Shown: positions 41,913 to 51,069 of the stretch, piece after piece
Numbering within the stretch: position 1 is the stretch's first letter
Layout of the letters: each line of letters begins with the position of its first letter
Source: a gamma proteobacterium HTCC2207
GTDB taxonomy: Bacteria > Pseudomonadota > Gammaproteobacteria > Pseudomonadales > Porticoccaceae
Direction: 5' to 3'
Assembly (NCBI GenBank): GCA_000153445.1
Contig: CH672398.1
Span: 71,728-135,727 of the forward strand
Length of the DNA: 64,000 bases
Translations under genes and position numbers: made by a program
Notes under the pieces: generated by a model
What the model saw: the letters and a program-made list of their open reading frames with translations, nothing else
What the model was told of the DNA's origin: nothing
Databases searched by the model: none

Positions 41913-41949
41913 TTGGGTGTCATCCTTCCCGAGCTTCGGCTAATTCTTC

Positions 41950-43788
41950 TTACTCGTCAATAAAGCTACGCAGATGATCCGAGCGCGTCGGGTGACGCAG
42001 CTTGCGTAGTGCTTTGGCTTCAATCTGACGAATACGCTCTCGGGTTACATCGAACTGCTTGCCGACTTCTTCCAGCGTGTGATCGGTGTTCATATCGATA
42101 CCGAAACGCATGCGCAATACTTTTGCCTCTCTTGCTGTCAGGCTGCTAAGAACCCCGCGAGTCGACTCGGTAAGATTGTTCTTGGTCGCTTCATCAAGGG
42201 GTAGCGCAATTGTAGTATCTTCAATCAGATCGCCGATGCTGGCATCTTCGTCTTCACCAATGGGCGTCTCCATGGAGATTGGCTCTTTAGCGATCTTAAG
42301 GACTTTGCGAATTTTATCTTCTGGCATTTCCATGCGCTCTGCCAGTTCTTCTGGGCTGGGCTCGCGGCCCATTTCCTGAAGCATCTGACGGGATACACGA
42401 TTGAGTTTATTAATCGTCTCAATCATATGCACTGGAATACGAATGGTGCGCGCCTGATCAGCAATAGACCGAGTGATCGCCTGACGGATCCACCAGGTTG
42501 CATAGGTGGAAAACTTATAGCCGCGACGGTATTCAAATTTGTCTACCGCTTTCATCAGGCCAATATTGCCTTCCTGAATCAGATCCAGGAACTGCAGACC
42601 ACGGTTGGTGTATTTCTTCGCGATGGAGATTACCAGCCGCAGGTTAGCCTCAACCATTTCTTTCTTGGCGCGACGGGCCATGGCTTCACCCATGGTCATG
42701 CGGCGATTGATATCTTTAATCTGCGCAATATTCATGTCGGCAAGTTTTTCAACCTGCGCCAGTTTGCGCTGTGAACGAAGGATTTCAACTTCCTGCGCAG
42801 ATACGCGCTCAGCCCAACTCTCTTTTGACTTGGCGAGTTCGGCAGTCCACTGCATATTGGATTCATTGCCGGGAAACATTTTAATAAAGTCTTTGCGCGG
42901 CATTTTTCCTAAGCGGATGCAAAGGCGCATGATTTTGCGCTCTTCTGCACGAACCCGCTCAACTGCCAGTCGTACTTTGGCAATTAATGGATCGAACTGG
43001 CGTGGAGTTAGCTTCAAATATTTGAAAAGCTCAGCCAATTCTTCGAGATTTTTCTGTGATGCTTCACCACCGCGGCCGTAACGGGCGATACAAGTATCCG
43101 TTTTCTTCAGCTGCTTGCGGATGGTGTCAAAGCGTTCGAAGGCAACTTCAGGATCCAATCCACCTTCGTGCTGTTCCTCTTCTTCCTCTTCCTCTTCCTC
43201 TTCGCCATTCTCGAGCTTTAGGGCTTCGGCAGCTTGCTGCTGAGCCAGTGCTGAGGGTACATGCTCCATTGGGTTGAGGTAGCCGCTGATAATATCAGTA
43301 AGCTTCTTCTCGCCCGCTTCAACTTTTTCATATTCCGCAACTATGGTGGCAACGGTAGTCGGCCAGTCAGCAACGGCGGACATTAATTCGCGAGTGCCTT
43401 CTTCAATACGTTTGGCAATTTCAATTTCGCCTTCACGAGTCAACAGCTCAACTGAGCCCATTTCACGCATATACATGCGGACTGGATCGGTAGTGCGGTG
43501 TTGCTCGGATTCAACAGAGGCGAGTGCAGCGGCAGCTTCAGCAGCTGCTACTTCGTCGGGCGTATTGTCACTAGCGAGACTTGACAGAGTGTCGGCATCG
43601 GGCGCTGTCTCGAAGACAGTAATACCCATGTCGTTAATCATCTGAATGATATCTTCGACCTGTTCCGGATCGGCTATATCTTCTGGCAGGTGGTCATTGA
43701 CTTCAGCGTAAGTTAAGTAGCGCTGTTCGCGGCCCTTGGCTATCAAATCTTTGATGCCGGACTGTTGCTTTTGGTTCGTATCGCTCAT
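41950..43788 (-). CDS. rpoD: RNA polymerase primary sigma factor (sigma-70)
   Basis: The housekeeping sigma factor. I chose the ATG at 43788 ([19 protein letters not shown]), giving 612 residues, close to E. coli RpoD; a TTG three codons earlier is the alternative. Region 1.1 is at the N-terminus, region 1.2 at [11 protein letters not shown], and the non-conserved segment holds ten consecutive Glu. Regions 2.3-2.4 contain [17 protein letters not shown], and region 4.2 contains [28 protein letters not shown]. It is last in the rpsU-yqeY-dnaG-rpoD cluster. Confidence 0.98.
   Translation of the reverse strand: MSDTNQKQQSGIKDLIAKGREQRYLTYAEVNDHLPEDIADPEQVEDIIQMINDMGITVFETAPDADTLSSLASDNTPDEVAAAEAAAALASVESEQHRTTDPVRMYMREMGSVELLTREGEIEIAKRIEEGTRELMSAVADWPTTVATIVAEYEKVEAGEKKLTDIISGYLNPMEHVPSALAQQQAAEALKLENGEEEEEEEEEEQHEGGLDPEVAFERFDTIRKQLKKTDTCIARYGRGGEASQKNLEELAELFKYLKLTPRQFDPLIAKVRLAVERVRAEERKIMRLCIRLGKMPRKDFIKMFPGNESNMQWTAELAKSKESWAERVSAQEVEILRSQRKLAQVEKLADMNIAQIKDINRRMTMGEAMARRAKKEMVEANLRLVISIAKKYTNRGLQFLDLIQEGNIGLMKAVDKFEYRRGYKFSTYATWWIRQAITRSIADQARTIRIPVHMIETINKLNRVSRQMLQEMGREPSPEELAERMEMPEDKIRKVLKIAKEPISMETPIGEDEDASIGDLIEDTTIALPLDEATKNNLTESTRGVLSSLTAREAKVLRMRFGIDMNTDHTLEEVGKQFDVTRERIRQIEAKALRKLRHPTRSDHLRSFIDE
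43174..43203. repeat. Glu-coding microsatellite in rpoD
   Basis: A run of TCTTCC hexanucleotides on the plus strand encodes ten Glu (mixed GAA/GAG) in the non-conserved acidic region between sigma regions 1.2 and 2. Acid-rich sequence is normal here; an uninterrupted run of ten is less so. Confidence 0.8.
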
Positions 43789-43899
43789 AGGACTCAATTA
43801 CTGTTTAGAGGCTTAAAAATAGCGGGGAATTATAGCCGAAAATATCACCTGTGTCCGCACCAATTTGGGCTTAATTTAGCCGCCGCAATTTTTCTTATC

Positions 43900-45897
43900 T
43901 TAGACCACAAGTCGTTGTTTTATCTTATTTTTTAGCTCGACGAACTGATTGTCATCGCCCAGCTGCATATGAATCTTCCAGAGCTGCTTAATCTGGCGCT
44001 CATTTAGCGTTTCCGCAGCCAGTAAAAAATCGGCCTTGCGCTCTGGGGGAAGAGACTCAAATGCATCTCGAATAACGTGATTGAGACTGTCGACAAACTC
44101 CTGATTGTCGTCGCGACCTGTACCTTTTGGAGGTTGGTGTAGCTCACTTCCGGCCAGCGTTTTAAGGAGCTGTAATTCTGTTTGATCCGAGTAGGTGGCT
44201 TGCCAGCGGGCAAAAATATGTGACGTTTTACTGCACGTTGGATCGCTGTTGATCAGCGCCAGAATCTTTAAAAATAGGGCCATATCTGGGTCGGCAGACA
44301 CGCTGAGCATTTCGATATCTTCAACATACTCAGCCAACTGCGGATGATTGACTAATAGGGCGCTGAGAACCTTAATGGGCGACAAGCGAATTTTGCTGCG
44401 CCGCACGGCGACAGTTTCTGGGTAAGGCTCATAATCGCCATCGCCGTATATATCATCCGGCGGCGGCCCTGAGTAAAATTCGTCAGTCGGCGCTTGATTC
44501 GATGTGTGGGCCGTTGGCTGGCTCGCCAGTCGTGGAGCTGGTTGATGGGCCGGTTGATGAGTCTGTTGGGATGCGTTACCTCGCCCTGCGGGAGGTTTGT
44601 GAGTGGCTACATAATCTCGCAGATTTTCTGCCGATATACCCGTGCGGCTCGAGAGCTCTTCAAGCATCAGCTGGCGAAATACTCCCTGGGGAATTCGGTT
44701 GATCTGCGGTGCACAGACCTTGCTAAGTCGCGCTTTGCCATCGGCTGTGCTGCTGTCTATACCGTCGCTAAGCTGTTCAAAGAGAAACTCGGACAGGGGC
44801 TGGGCACGATCAATTTGCTCATTAAACTCTTGTTTGCCAAGTTGGCGCACCATGGTGTCGGGATCTTCGCCGTCCGGTAAAAACAAAAACTTTGCCGAGA
44901 CACCATCGCGCATTTCTGGAAGGGCGGTATCCAGTGCTCTGGCTGCGGCTTTACGACCAGCGCTGTCGCCATCAAAGCAAAATACGATCTCGGAAGTGTA
45001 GCGGAAGATCTTTTGCAGGTGGCTTTCAGTCAGTGCGGTACCCAGTGTGGCAACGGCATTATTAATCTCGAACTGGGCTAGGGCGATAACATCCATATAG
45101 CCCTCTACCATTATTAAGCAGGGGATCTCTTTAAGCTTTTGCCTTGCTTCATAAAGTCCGTATAGCTCGCGGCCTTTGCTAAATACCGGAGTCTCTGGCG
45201 AGTTGAGATATTTGGGTTTGCTGTCATCCAGCACTCGTCCGCCAAAGCCGACAGTGCGGCCGCGCTGGTCGCGGATCGGGAAAGTAATGCGGTGGCGAAA
45301 GAAGTCATACTGCTTTTTTTCTTCCGGCTTGATCACCAGCATGCCGGATTCATTTAACAGTGCGGTGCGCTGTTCATCAGTACCAACTGCTTTTAAAAGA
45401 TTGTCCCAGCCCGGAGGTGCATAGCCCATGCCATATTGCGCGGCGACCTGCCCGCTGAGGCCCCGGGCCTTCAGGTAATCCACTGCGCTGGCGGCACCTG
45501 CATGAGTGCGCAACTGCTGACGAAAATAGCGATCGGACTCGGTTAATATTGAGTACAGGTTGTCTTTTTGTTTGCTGATCTTTGGATCTTGAGCCGCTTC
45601 TCGAGGAATTTCCAGGCCGGCGTTGCGCGCCAACATTTCCACTGCGGGTAAAAAATCCAGGCGGTCGAACTCCATTACAAAGCCGAGGGCGTTGCCGCCG
45701 GCGCCACAGCCAAAGCAATAGTAAAACTGTTTGTCTTGGGCAACAGTAAATGAGGGGCTTTTTTCGTCGTGAAAGGGGCAGCAGGCTTTGTAGTTTTTAC
45801 CGGCTTTTTTAAGTGGCACACGGCCGTTGACCACGTCAACAATGTCGACGCGGTCGAGCAGGTCATCAATAAATGTTTGCGGTATTCGTCCGGCCAT
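43900..45897 (-). CDS. dnaG: DNA primase
   Basis: Makes RNA primers for replication. The 665-residue protein has an N-terminal zinc site (CPFHDEKSPSF...YYCFGCG, about 41-66). The TOPRIM catalytic core (about 260-345) has MVEGYMDV and FDGDSAGRKAA. A Gln/Pro/His-rich linker (about 440-490) precedes the C-terminal DnaB-binding region. The ATG encodes MAGRIPQTFIDDLL. It lies between yqeY and rpoD on the same strand, with an 111-base gap to rpoD. Confidence 0.97.
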   Translation of the reverse strand: MAGRIPQTFIDDLLDRVDIVDVVNGRVPLKKAGKNYKACCPFHDEKSPSFTVAQDKQFYYCFGCGAGGNALGFVMEFDRLDFLPAVEMLARNAGLEIPREAAQDPKISKQKDNLYSILTESDRYFRQQLRTHAGAASAVDYLKARGLSGQVAAQYGMGYAPPGWDNLLKAVGTDEQRTALLNESGMLVIKPEEKKQYDFFRHRITFPIRDQRGRTVGFGGRVLDDSKPKYLNSPETPVFSKGRELYGLYEARQKLKEIPCLIMVEGYMDVIALAQFEINNAVATLGTALTESHLQKIFRYTSEIVFCFDGDSAGRKAAARALDTALPEMRDGVSAKFLFLPDGEDPDTMVRQLGKQEFNEQIDRAQPLSEFLFEQLSDGIDSSTADGKARLSKVCAPQINRIPQGVFRQLMLEELSSRTGISAENLRDYVATHKPPAGRGNASQQTHQPAHQPAPRLASQPTAHTSNQAPTDEFYSGPPPDDIYGDGDYEPYPETVAVRRSKIRLSPIKVLSALLVNHPQLAEYVEDIEMLSVSADPDMALFLKILALINSDPTCSKTSHIFARWQATYSDQTELQLLKTLAGSELHQPPKGTGRDDNQEFVDSLNHVIRDAFESLPPERKADFLLAAETLNERQIKQLWKIHMQLGDDNQFVELKNKIKQRLVV

Positions 45898-45978
45898 CAG
45901 CGTTACAAGTTGCTCGTTCTCAAAGGATCCAGTGTAACGCCTTGCGCCGGGAAATAAACCTGCACGATGATTAAGCTG

Positions 45979-46425
45979 TTAGCTATTTAATGCAGCTTTA
46001 ACTAGGCCACTGACAGCGCCAGTATCGGCACGCCCTTGAACCTGTGGGCGCAGAATGCCCATGACTTTGCCCATGTCGGCCATTGAAGCTGCGCCAACTT
46101 GGCTGATCGCACTCTGTACCAGCTCGGCAATCTCGGCTTCGGTGAGGGCGGTGGGGAGGAAATCCTGAATAACAGCGATTTCAGCGATTTCGATATCGGC
46201 CAGCTCTTGGCGGCCTGCATTCTCATACTGAGAAATCGAGTCGCGACGTTGCTTAACCATCTTGTCGAGGATAGCTAATACGCGTGCGTCATCTATATCG
46301 ATGCGCTCGTCAACTTCGACGCGTTTGATTTCGGCTTGGACTAGGCGAATAGCGCTTAGGCGGTTTTTGTCTTTGGCTCGCATTGCCTCTTTCATGGCAT
46401 CTTTAAGCGTCGTTTTCATGGACAT
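45979..46425 (-). CDS. yqeY: GatB/YqeY domain-containing protein
   Basis: A 148-residue helical protein similar to the C-terminal domain of GatB, possibly with a tRNA-linked role; the true function is not established. I chose the ATG at 46425 because AGGAG lies 7 bases upstream, giving MSMKTTLKDAMKEAMRAKDKNRL. The motifs RLVQAEIKRVEVD, DFLPTALTEAEI and GKVMGILRPQVQGRADTG are typical. It sits between rpsU and dnaG, a common variant of the macromolecular-synthesis operon. Confidence 0.93.
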   Translation of the reverse strand: MSMKTTLKDAMKEAMRAKDKNRLSAIRLVQAEIKRVEVDERIDIDDARVLAILDKMVKQRRDSISQYENAGRQELADIEIAEIAVIQDFLPTALTEAEIAELVQSAISQVGAASMADMGKVMGILRPQVQGRADTGAVSGLVKAALNS

Positions 46426-46471
46426 ACGAATTCTCCTGAGGATGGTATTACTGAATTCCAGAAACACAAAA

Positions 46472-46488
46472 AGCGCCGGTTGGGCGCT
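46472..46488 (-). terminator. Terminator between rpsU and yqeY
   Basis: On the minus strand AGCGCC and GGCGCT form a 6-bp GC-rich stem over CAACC, followed by TTTTTGTG. It would end most rpsU transcripts and let some read into yqeY-dnaG-rpoD, as the internal terminator of the E. coli rpsU-dnaG-rpoD operon does. Confidence 0.7.
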
Positions 46489-46535
46489 CTTTGAATTAAC
46501 TCTTTAGAGTACTGCTCTAGGTTGTAGAGCGGTGC

Positions 46536-46751
46536 TTAGTAGAGTCGAGTAAACTTGCGTGATTCGCGAGATACTTTTTTCTGGTTGCGCTTTACAGCTG
46601 CTGCTGCTTTACGCTTGCGTTCCCACGTAGGCTTCTCGTAGAACTCGCAGCTGCGAACTTTAGCCAGAATTCCGGCTTTCTCGCATGAACGTTTGAAACG
46701 ACGTAATGCTACGTCAAAGGGCTCGTTTTCTTTAAGTCGAACGCTTGGCAT
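46536..46751 (-). CDS. rpsU: 30S ribosomal protein S21
   Basis: A small basic 30S protein that promotes initiation. The 71 residues include [27 protein letters not shown], and the end is rich in Lys and Arg, fully typical. It is the first gene of the rpsU-yqeY-dnaG-rpoD cluster. The 256-base spacer to the divergent tsaD must hold both promoters. On the rpsU side TTGCAT and TATAGA occur near 46835-46860 but with short spacing. I see no LexA box. Confidence 0.98.
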   Translation of the reverse strand: MPSVRLKENEPFDVALRRFKRSCEKAGILAKVRSCEFYEKPTWERKRKAAAAVKRNQKKVSRESRKFTRLY

Positions 46752-47007
46752 CTATATATAATCCTGTGGTAAACACTTGTGTACAGTGATCTGTCGCTAA
46801 CCATAATTGCTAGCTGACCCTTTAAGGGCGAGTAGTCTATACACTTCCCTGTTTTGATGCAAAGCTTTTCAGCGTATTTTTAGTGCTGCTTGCGAGACTT
46901 AAAACTACAGGTTCCCTCAGCCCCACAGAGGGTTTACAGTTGCAGTCTAAGTCGACGATTTGCCAGACGTTGACGCTATTCTAAAACAATGCTCGAAGGC
47001 CCTATAA

Positions 47008-48048
47008 ATGCTTGTTCTTGGTGTCGAAACCTCCTGTGATGAAACCGGCGTTGCTGTCTATGACAGTGAGCGCGGCCTGTTGGCACACAATCTCTATTCT
47101 CAGGTGAAACTTCATGCTGAATATGGCGGGGTAGTTCCGGAATTAGCCTCAAGGGATCATGTGCGCAAAATCTTGCCCATGCTAGAACAGGTTTTGGACT
47201 CTGCTAATGTCACCACTGCTGATCTAGATGGTATTGCCTATACCGCTGGCCCAGGTCTTATGGGTGCATTAATGGTCGGTGGCGCTGCGGCCACTGCCTT
47301 GGGATATACCTTAAATATACCTGTACTGGGCGTTCATCATATGGAAGGGCATCTGTTGGCGCCGATGCTTGAAGACAATCCGCCAGCTTTCCCCTTCGTT
47401 GCGCTGCTGGTCTCTGGTGGTCATACACAGCTGGTTTCAGTGACCGCGATTGGCGATTATGAACTGCTCGGCGAGTCGATTGACGATGCCGCTGGTGAAG
47501 CCTTTGATAAGACTGCCAAGCTCTTGGATTTGGATTATCCTGGTGGGCCGCGTCTGGCCGCTATGGCCGATCGAGGTGATATTGATCGATTTAGTTTCCC
47601 GAGGCCGATGACCGATCGCCCAGGGCTTGAATTTAGTTTCTCTGGTTTAAAGACCTTCACCCGCAATTTGATTGAAAAAAATCGCGGTGATGATGTACTT
47701 CCCAACGAGCAAACCATGCTCGATATCTGCGCAGGATTCCAAGAAGCGGTAGTGGATACATTGGTGATTAAATGTCGTCGCGCCATGCAGCAGACTGGTA
47801 TGAAGCGCTTGGTGATTGCCGGTGGTGTTTCTGCCAATAGAAGGCTGCGGGAAAAACTTGAGGTAGCTCTGGCTAAAGAGAGAGCCGAGGTATTTTATGC
47901 ACGCCATGAGTTTTGCACCGACAATGGTGCGATGATTGCCTATGCTGGATGTCAGCGTCTGTTGGCAGGCGAGAAAAATGAATTGGTGATTGCGGCGACG
48001 CCTCGATGGCCGCTGGATAAATTGACTGGGTTACAGGAAGCCGTTTGA
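47008..48048 (+). CDS. tsaD: tRNA t6A37 threonylcarbamoyltransferase TsaD
   Basis: Transfers threonylcarbamoyl to A37 of ANN-decoding tRNAs, with TsaB and TsaE (the latter at 18203). The 346-residue ASKHA-fold protein begins [19 protein letters not shown]. It carries the metal site HHMEGHL (His111/His115 type), [11 protein letters not shown] and [10 protein letters not shown]. It is divergent from rpsU, the classical position. The stop overlaps the folB start by one base. Confidence 0.98.
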   Translation: MLVLGVETSCDETGVAVYDSERGLLAHNLYSQVKLHAEYGGVVPELASRDHVRKILPMLEQVLDSANVTTADLDGIAYTAGPGLMGALMVGGAAATALGYTLNIPVLGVHHMEGHLLAPMLEDNPPAFPFVALLVSGGHTQLVSVTAIGDYELLGESIDDAAGEAFDKTAKLLDLDYPGGPRLAAMADRGDIDRFSFPRPMTDRPGLEFSFSGLKTFTRNLIEKNRGDDVLPNEQTMLDICAGFQEAVVDTLVIKCRRAMQQTGMKRLVIAGGVSANRRLREKLEVALAKERAEVFYARHEFCTDNGAMIAYAGCQRLLAGEKNELVIAATPRWPLDKLTGLQEAV

Positions 48049-48404
48049 TGGATATTGTTTATATAAGAGACCTGCGTATTGAAACCATTATTGGTATTTA
48101 CGATTGGGAGCGCGAGGTTAAACAAACTGTTAGCCTTGATTTGGAGATGGCCCATGATATTCGTCGAGCTGCAGAAACTGACGATATTCAATATGCTCTC
48201 AACTACAAATCAATTGCCAAGCGACTGATTAAGTTTATTGAAGAGAGCGAGTTCTTATTGGTTGAACGCATGGCCGAAGAGGTTGCTGGTATTGTCAGAA
48301 ATGAGTTTTCGGTGCCCTGGTTGCGCCTGCGTGTCAGCAAACCGGGTGCTCTTAGAGGTTCTCAAGATGTGGGAATCTTAATTGAAAGAGGAGTTAAGCC
48401 CTAG
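48048..48404 (+). CDS. folB: Dihydroneopterin aldolase
   Basis: Splits dihydroneopterin to 6-hydroxymethyl-dihydropterin in folate synthesis, and may also epimerise at C2'. The 118-residue protein begins [22 protein letters not shown], holds the active-site Glu in this segment and the Lys in VSKPGALRGS, and is of family length. Its ATG overlaps the tsaD stop by one base, and its stop overlaps the folK GTG by one base, so tsaD-folB-folK look tightly coupled. Confidence 0.95.
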   Translation: MDIVYIRDLRIETIIGIYDWEREVKQTVSLDLEMAHDIRRAAETDDIQYALNYKSIAKRLIKFIEESEFLLVERMAEEVAGIVRNEFSVPWLRLRVSKPGALRGSQDVGILIERGVKP

Positions 48405-48919
48405 TGGCACTTATCTATCTGAGTCTCGGTAGCAACGTTGAAGCCCAGCGCAATATTGAGGCGGCGATGGATGCACTGGCCGACACCTTTGGTGAGCTGA
48501 TCATCTCGTCTGTGTATGAGAGTGAGGCGGTGGGTTTTGAAGGTGACAGTTTTTACAATCTGGTGGTGGGTATTCACTCTGCTCTTGGGGTTGGTGAACT
48601 GTCGAAAATACTTAAGTCAGTTGAAGATGTTCAGGGTCGCGATCGCAGTGCGCCGAAGTTCGGTGCACGAAGCCTGGATATTGATATTTTAACCGTTGAT
48701 GATCTTGTGGGTGAGATTGAGGGAGTCACTATACCGCGGGATGAAATACTCAAAAATGCCTTTGTGCTGCAGCCCTTGGCCGAGATTGCTGGCACCACAT
48801 TGCACCCCCAGGAAAGACTCAGCTACCAGCAGCTGTGGCAAAATTTTAATAAAGATAAGCAAAAGTTATGGCCGATTGAGTTTATCTGGCGTGGTAAAAA
48901 TATTACCCGTATCACCTAA
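48404..48919 (+). CDS. folK: 2-amino-4-hydroxy-6-hydroxymethyldihydropteridine diphosphokinase
   Basis: Pyrophosphorylates the product of FolB. The 171-residue HPPK has LSLGSNVEAQRNIEAA at the start, and SVYESEAVGF, VEDVQGRDRSAPKFGARSLDIDIL and PRDEILKNAFVLQPLAEI, which supply the ATP- and pterin-binding residues. It uses a GTG start. A FolM-like reductase gene lies 1.4 kb further on. Confidence 0.96.
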   Translation: MALIYLSLGSNVEAQRNIEAAMDALADTFGELIISSVYESEAVGFEGDSFYNLVVGIHSALGVGELSKILKSVEDVQGRDRSAPKFGARSLDIDILTVDDLVGEIEGVTIPRDEILKNAFVLQPLAEIAGTTLHPQERLSYQQLWQNFNKDKQKLWPIEFIWRGKNITRIT

Positions 48920-49021
48920 TGCTATATTGCTGGGTGCAGCTAATCATCCATTCGCTATACTCAACCCAGTTAGAATTTGTTAGCCAGGGCAATGACGCCC
49001 AGAATATGTAAAGGAGTAACC

Positions 49022-49684
49022 ATGAAAATATCCCACGCCAGTCTCTTTTCTCTCGCCATCCTTGTTTCACTGTCAGCTTGCACCACCTTTGATCCCTATA
49101 CCGGGGAGCAAAAAACCACCAAAACCGCCATTGGTGCCAGCATAGGCGCCGGCGTTGGCGCTGTGGTTGCCTACCTTGATAACAAAGATGAAGATAGTCG
49201 CAAGCGCAATAAGCGCATTTTGGCCGCCGCCGGCGGTGGCGCTGCAATTGGCTATTACATGGATGCTCAAGAGGCAAAGCTGCGTCAACAGTTGCGTGGC
49301 TCAGGGGTTAGCGTTGAGCGAGTTGGCGACAATATCAATTTAATTATGCCGGGCAATATTACCTTTGCCAGCAACAGTGCCGATATCAATGCCAGCTTTT
49401 ACTCGGTGTTGGATTCGGTTGCCCTGGTGCTGGAGGAGTATGACAAGACATTGGTTGTGGTCGCCGGACACACCGACAGCGACGGTGGAGCCGCTTTTAA
49501 TGAGGATTTATCTGAACGCCGCGCGCAATCTGTCTCTGGCTACCTGGTGTCCCAATCCATCTTGCCGATTAGATTAGAGACCGTCGGTTTTGGTGAGCGA
49601 CAGCCTATTGCTGGCAATGATAGCGCCGCGGGCAAGCAGCTCAATCGACGAGTGGAAATTACCCTCTTGCCAATTGCTGGCTGA
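49022..49684 (+). CDS. OmpA-family lipoprotein with glycine-zipper domain (YiaD type)
   Basis: Anchors the outer membrane to peptidoglycan. I chose the ATG at 49022, preceded by AAAGGAG, giving 220 residues. A signal sequence ends in the lipobox LSAC. A glycine-zipper region with small hydrophobic segments (TKTAIGASIGAGVGAVVAYL, AAAGGGAAIGYYM) follows to about residue 80. The OmpA domain (about 105-215) has VAGHTDSDG, LSERRAQSV and NRRVEI for diaminopimelate binding. No Pal/Tol genes are adjacent. Confidence 0.9.
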   Translation: MKISHASLFSLAILVSLSACTTFDPYTGEQKTTKTAIGASIGAGVGAVVAYLDNKDEDSRKRNKRILAAAGGGAAIGYYMDAQEAKLRQQLRGSGVSVERVGDNINLIMPGNITFASNSADINASFYSVLDSVALVLEEYDKTLVVVAGHTDSDGGAAFNEDLSERRAQSVSGYLVSQSILPIRLETVGFGERQPIAGNDSAAGKQLNRRVEITLLPIAG

Positions 49685-49717
49685 ACACCTGACGCGCCGA
49701 TTAATCAATGGAATACT

Positions 49718-50209
49718 ATGATTACAATTCGACCCTTTAAATCCTCCGATTGGCCCGCTGTTTGGGCCATCATTGAGCCTATTTTTCACGCAGGTGAAAC
49801 CTACTCATGGTCCGATATTACCGAAACCCAAGCCTGTGATCTTTGGGTTGAGAAGGTCTCTGCAACCTTTGTTGCTGTGGATGAAAATGATTGCGTTCTG
49901 GGTTCATATTACATCAAGCCGAATCAACCAAAATTAGGCGCACACATATGCAATGTGGGTTATGTGGTTGAAGAGCCTCAGCGGGGCAGGGGGATTGCAT
50001 CCATGATGTGTGAACACTCTCAAGCGGATGCGATAAGACAAGGTTTTTTGGCTATGCAGTTCAATTTTGTTGTGTCAACAAATGTTGGTGCCGTGCGCCT
50101 TTGGGAGAAACATGGGTTTTCGATTATCGGAACAGTTCCACAGGCTTTCCAGCATGCCGGTGGCTACGTCGACGCCTTTATTATGCACAAACAGTTGGAC
50201 TCGATTTAA
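49718..50209 (+). CDS. GNAT-family N-acetyltransferase
   Basis: A 163-residue acetyltransferase of unknown substrate. It begins ITIRPFKSSDWPAVWAIIEP. The acetyl-CoA loop is EEPQRGRGIASMMCEH (the R/QxxGxG/A pattern), followed by VVSTNVGAVRLWEKHGFSIIGTVPQAF, the typical last strand-helix pair. This subset resembles L-amino-acid or aminoglycoside-like GNATs only in general form. GGAATACT precedes the ATG. It is convergent with the reductase gene. Confidence 0.88.
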   Translation: MITIRPFKSSDWPAVWAIIEPIFHAGETYSWSDITETQACDLWVEKVSATFVAVDENDCVLGSYYIKPNQPKLGAHICNVGYVVEEPQRGRGIASMMCEHSQADAIRQGFLAMQFNFVVSTNVGAVRLWEKHGFSIIGTVPQAFQHAGGYVDAFIMHKQLDSI

Positions 50210-50316
50210 AGGTCAATATAGGCGAGGCGCATCAGTGTCTTCGTTGATTCACGCCCTTTAGTATCTTGAAGCAAGAAGCCTCTGCTAGTGCTCAGCGCCT
50301 GCGGCGTCATGTAACA

Positions 50317-51063
50317 TCAAAGACTGTTGGAATTACCGCCGTCCACCGCAATCGTTTGACCTGTTACATAACTCGCATCAACTGCCAAAAAGAACGCTGT
50401 TCCAGCAATATCCATTTCATTGCCAAGCCGTCCCATGGGGACATTGTTGAGTACTGAGTTCTGCTTAGAGATATCATCCTCTTCGTGTTCCGGCCACAGA
50501 ATCGCCCCTGGTGCAACGCTATTGACTCGCACATGAGGCGCCATATCCAGCGCCATTGATTTGGTCATGGCTATATTGCCTGCCTTGGCAATGGTGTAAA
50601 TCGGGTGATCTGCAAGTGCCTGTCGGGCGTGCATATCAGAGATATTAACCACCGAACCACGTGCTGCGATCAGTTGTGGTGCCAGCCCTTGGGTAAGGAA
50701 AAATGGCCCTTTAAGATTACTGTTGATCAGATCATCCCACTGCTCATTGGTGCACTGCTCAAGGGGCGTTGGATAAAAGCTTGAGGCGTTATTAATCAGC
50801 ACATCGAGACGTCCGATAGAACCCACCAACTGAATAATTTTTTCGATACCGGCCATATCATTGAGGTCAGACTGTACTAACAGACAGCTATCGGCACGCA
50901 GCTGATTAAATTTTTCACAGAGTCGATCGGCATCCGCGGCTGAGCGATTGTAGTGAATAATTACGGTATAGCCGGCATCGTGAAATAGTTCGGCTGTGAC
51001 TGCGCCAATGCGTCTAGCGGCGCCGGTAATCAGTACTACAGGGGTTTCAGTGCTGTTGTTCAT
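50317..51063 (-). CDS. Short-chain dehydrogenase, pteridine reductase (FolM) like
   Basis: A 248-residue SDR. Its NADPH loop is TGAARRIGAVTAE: Arg after Gly-Ala-Ala and RIG are typical of pteridine reductases. The catalytic Tyr and Lys are in YTIAKAG. The segment VNSVAPGAILWPEH is a hallmark of the pteridine-reductase/FolM subset. A role reducing dihydropterins in folate or tetrahydromonapterin metabolism fits the nearby folB and folK. It starts six bases after the cca stop, on the same strand. Confidence 0.83.
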   Translation of the reverse strand: MNNSTETPVVLITGAARRIGAVTAELFHDAGYTVIIHYNRSAADADRLCEKFNQLRADSCLLVQSDLNDMAGIEKIIQLVGSIGRLDVLINNASSFYPTPLEQCTNEQWDDLINSNLKGPFFLTQGLAPQLIAARGSVVNISDMHARQALADHPIYTIAKAGNIAMTKSMALDMAPHVRVNSVAPGAILWPEHEEDDISKQNSVLNNVPMGRLGNEMDIAGTAFFLAVDASYVTGQTIAVDGGNSNSL

Positions 51064-51069
51064 AATTGA

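Noticed and set aside
41640-41930. Possible integrated island next to the tRNA
   Set aside because: No integrase, no duplicated tRNA 3' end and only 325 bases before rpoD, so an island is not supported.
42605-43081. A 158-codon plus-strand open frame inside rpoD
   Set aside because: Antisense shadow of a highly conserved gene; Ser/Arg-rich composition reflects the opposite strand.
46752-47007. LexA (SOS) operator in the rpsU/tsaD divergent region
   Set aside because: No CTGT-N8-ACAG pattern found; the nearest GTACAG-like sequence lacks the left half-site.
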